Of a stretch of DNA of 6,350 bases, positions 5,398 through 6,350 are shown one piece after another. The position numbers and the translations under genes are program-made. Numbering within the stretch: position 1 is the first letter of the stretch; each line of letters opens with the position of its first letter. The notes beneath the pieces are model-generated. The model was not told where the DNA came from, ran no database searches, and saw only the letters and a program-made list of their open reading frames with translations. Source of the DNA: Bacillota bacterium (lineage in GTDB: Bacteria; Bacillota_E; JAJZYS01; JAILZS01); NCBI GenBank assembly GCA_021817625.1, contig JAKASY010000125.1:1-6350 (forward strand), given 5' to 3'.

Positions 5398-6350
5398 GTC
5401 GCCTCGCCCCAGGCCCCGGCCGCCCCGGTCACGTCCTGGTCGAGGCCCTTGCGCGCCGCCCGCCGCACGACGTCCCCGGGGCATACCGGCCGGAAGCGGC
5501 AGGTGCGGCAGTTCGCGCCGGAGCGCGGGCGCGGGCCGTAGCGGCCCTCTTCCATGCCGTCGAGGATGGCGGCGAGCGTGGCCTCGAGCCCTGCGCGCCC
5601 GCGCGCCAGGTCGGCGCCGCGCAGCGTGGCGGTGGCAAAGCCGCCGCGGGCGGTGACGGACACGTAGGCGCCGTTCACCGCGGCGAGGTCGCGATGCCAG
5701 GCGCCTGCGACCGCCAGCATGTACAGCGGCAGCTGCAGGCTTTCGGGTGTCACCTCGGGCCTCGGCAGGTGGCGGCCCGACTTGTAGTCGACGACCCATA
5801 GGTGCGCCGTCTCGCCGCTCTGCCGCTCCTCGGCCACCCGGTCGACGCGGCCGCGCACGGCCAGGCGCCGGCCGCCGAGGTCGAGGGTGAGCGGCGAGGC
5901 GCCGTCGGGACCGAACCGCCACTCGCTGTCGAGCGTGATTAGATCGCCCGTCCGGATGCCGACCAGGACGGCGTGGGCCAGGTCGGCCAGGAGCGCGCGG
6001 CGGTGCACCGGGGTGAGCGGGGTGGGGGGGAGGGCGTCGAACAGGGCGTCGAGCGCCGCGCCCAGGCGCTCGCGCGCCCACGGCATGTCCGCCAGGGAGA
6101 GGGGTTCGCGCTCCTCGCTCCGGGCCTCGCGGCGCAGGCGCTCGAGGGCGGCGTGCGCGACCTGGCCGATCTCGGTGGGCGAGGGCTCGGCGTCGTCGAG
6201 GGCGTCCTGCTCCTCCTCCTCGTCGAGCCCCGCCAGGCGGGCGAGGAAGTCCTGGTACGGGCAGCGGCCGTAGGCCTCGAGCAGGCTCGCGGACCAGCCG
6301 GCCGGCGGCGGCGGCGGGAGGGGGGGCCGGATTTGTCCGTCCCAGGCCGT
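5394..6350 (-). CDS. addB: AddB-like PD-(D/E)XK nuclease subunit with Fe-S cluster (C-terminal part)
   Basis: The frame is open from the right edge to a TGA at 5394-5396, giving 318 visible residues; the N-terminal helicase-like part is outside the window. After WDG and a proline-rich linker comes SASLLEAYGRCPYQDFL (20-36), then IGQVAH (61-66) with the motif His, E143, D170 in RVDRV, D188 and K190 in VVDYKSG, and QLPLY (206-210). These match the PDDEXK_1/RecB-family nuclease. C30 together with C281, C284 and C290 (CRTCRFRPVC) gives the Cys-xn-Cys-x2-Cys-x5-Cys pattern that binds a 4Fe-4S cluster in AddB. The role would be cutting one strand during break resection, paired with the downstream helicase-nuclease, which overlaps it by four bases (GTGA). 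The order addB then addA is that of Bacillus. An alternative is a Cas4-like or stand-alone PD-(D/E)XK protein, but the sequence before the domain and the partner gene argue for AddB. Methionine codons such as the one at 6084-6086 are internal, because essential residues lie before them. Confidence 0.82.
   Translation of the reverse strand, partial: TAWDGQIRPPLPPPPPAGWSASLLEAYGRCPYQDFLARLAGLDEEEEQDALDDAEPSPTEIGQVAHAALERLRREARSEEREPLSLADMPWARERLGAALDALFDALPPTPLTPVHRRALLADLAHAVLVGIRTGDLITLDSEWRFGPDGASPLTLDLGGRRLAVRGRVDRVAEERQSGETAHLWVVDYKSGRHLPRPEVTPESLQLPLYMLAVAGAWHRDLAAVNGAYVSVTARGGFATATLRGADLARGRAGLEATLAAILDGMEEGRYGPRPRSGANCRTCRFRPVCPGDVVRRAARKGLDQDVTGAAGAWGEAT
5402..5405 (-). promoter_or_regulatory. 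Possible Shine-Dalgarno site for the helicase gene
   Basis: On the - strand GAGG lies four bases before the GTG at 5397-5395, inside the last codons of the nuclease gene. The spacing is shorter than ideal. Together with the GTGA stop/start overlap it suggests that ribosomes finishing the nuclease gene re-initiate on the helicase gene. Confidence 0.35.
6303..6326 (-). repeat. CGG triplet run and G tract encoding a polyproline linker
   Basis: Five perfect CGG triplets (6303-6317, + strand) are followed by GAG and a G tract at 6320-6326. On the coding strand these read five prolines, Leu, and two more prolines (visible residues 9-16 of the AddB-like protein, PPLPPPPP). The stretch lies between the WDG segment and the first Fe-S cysteine region, where it would act as a rigid linker in front of the nuclease domain. 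Confidence 0.6.

Noticed and set aside
2629..5541. A 970-codon open frame on the + strand
   Set aside because: It lies antisense to the helicase gene, is dominated by Arg, Gly and Ala, shows no domain, and is explained by the high GC content suppressing stop codons. The - strand frame carries all helicase and nuclease motifs.
5887..6273. A Ser/Arg-rich + strand open frame near the right edge
   Set aside because: It is antisense to the AddB-like nuclease, whose conserved motifs span this region.
1..6350. CRISPR array, tRNA/rRNA, insertion sequence, defence island or toxin-antitoxin pair
   Set aside because: No spaced direct repeats, cloverleaf-like segments, terminal inverted repeats, transposase or small toxin/antitoxin pair were seen. 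The nuclease-helicase pair fits AddAB repair better than a defence system.

Overview
The window is very GC-rich chromosomal DNA, with G or C in almost every third codon position. It holds two convergent gene blocks. Positions 1-2066 on the + strand carry the end of a sugar-uptake and catabolism operon. Positions 2128-6350 on the - strand carry a DNA-break-processing pair. GC content, GTG starts, tight gene packing and an AddA/AddB-type pair suit a high-GC bacterium such as a Chloroflexota-like or high-GC Firmicutes-like lineage. Actinobacteria more often carry AdnAB. The taxon cannot be fixed from this sequence, and no mobile element or phage signal is visible.

+ strand block: the last 52 residues of a MalG/UgpE-type carbohydrate ABC transporter permease (1-161) are followed after 7 bases by a 334-residue SIS-domain sugar-phosphate isomerase/deaminase-like protein (169-1173). 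This overlaps by four bases a 298-residue PfkB/ribokinase-family kinase (1170-2066). The reading is import, phosphorylation by the kinase and processing by the SIS enzyme of a sugar, probably an amino sugar or Amadori-type compound. The substrate is not determined. The gene content resembles the Frl (fructosamine) operons and amino-sugar operons.

- strand block, read from the right edge leftwards: the C-terminal 318 residues of an AddB-like PD-(D/E)XK nuclease with a complete four-cysteine iron-sulfur pattern (5394-6350, start beyond the window). It overlaps by four bases a 1089-residue AddA/RecB-type UvrD-family helicase with a C-terminal nuclease domain (2128-5397). Together they would form a two-nuclease, AddAB-like machine that resects double-strand breaks for RecA loading. 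Two helicase motifs (Ia and V) differ from the usual consensus.

The two blocks converge on a 61-base gap (2067-2127) with no convincing terminator. No RNA gene, CRISPR array, insertion sequence or clear novel system was found. The points most worth a second look are the substrate of the sugar operon, the altered helicase motifs and the overlapping open frames that invite wrong start calls.
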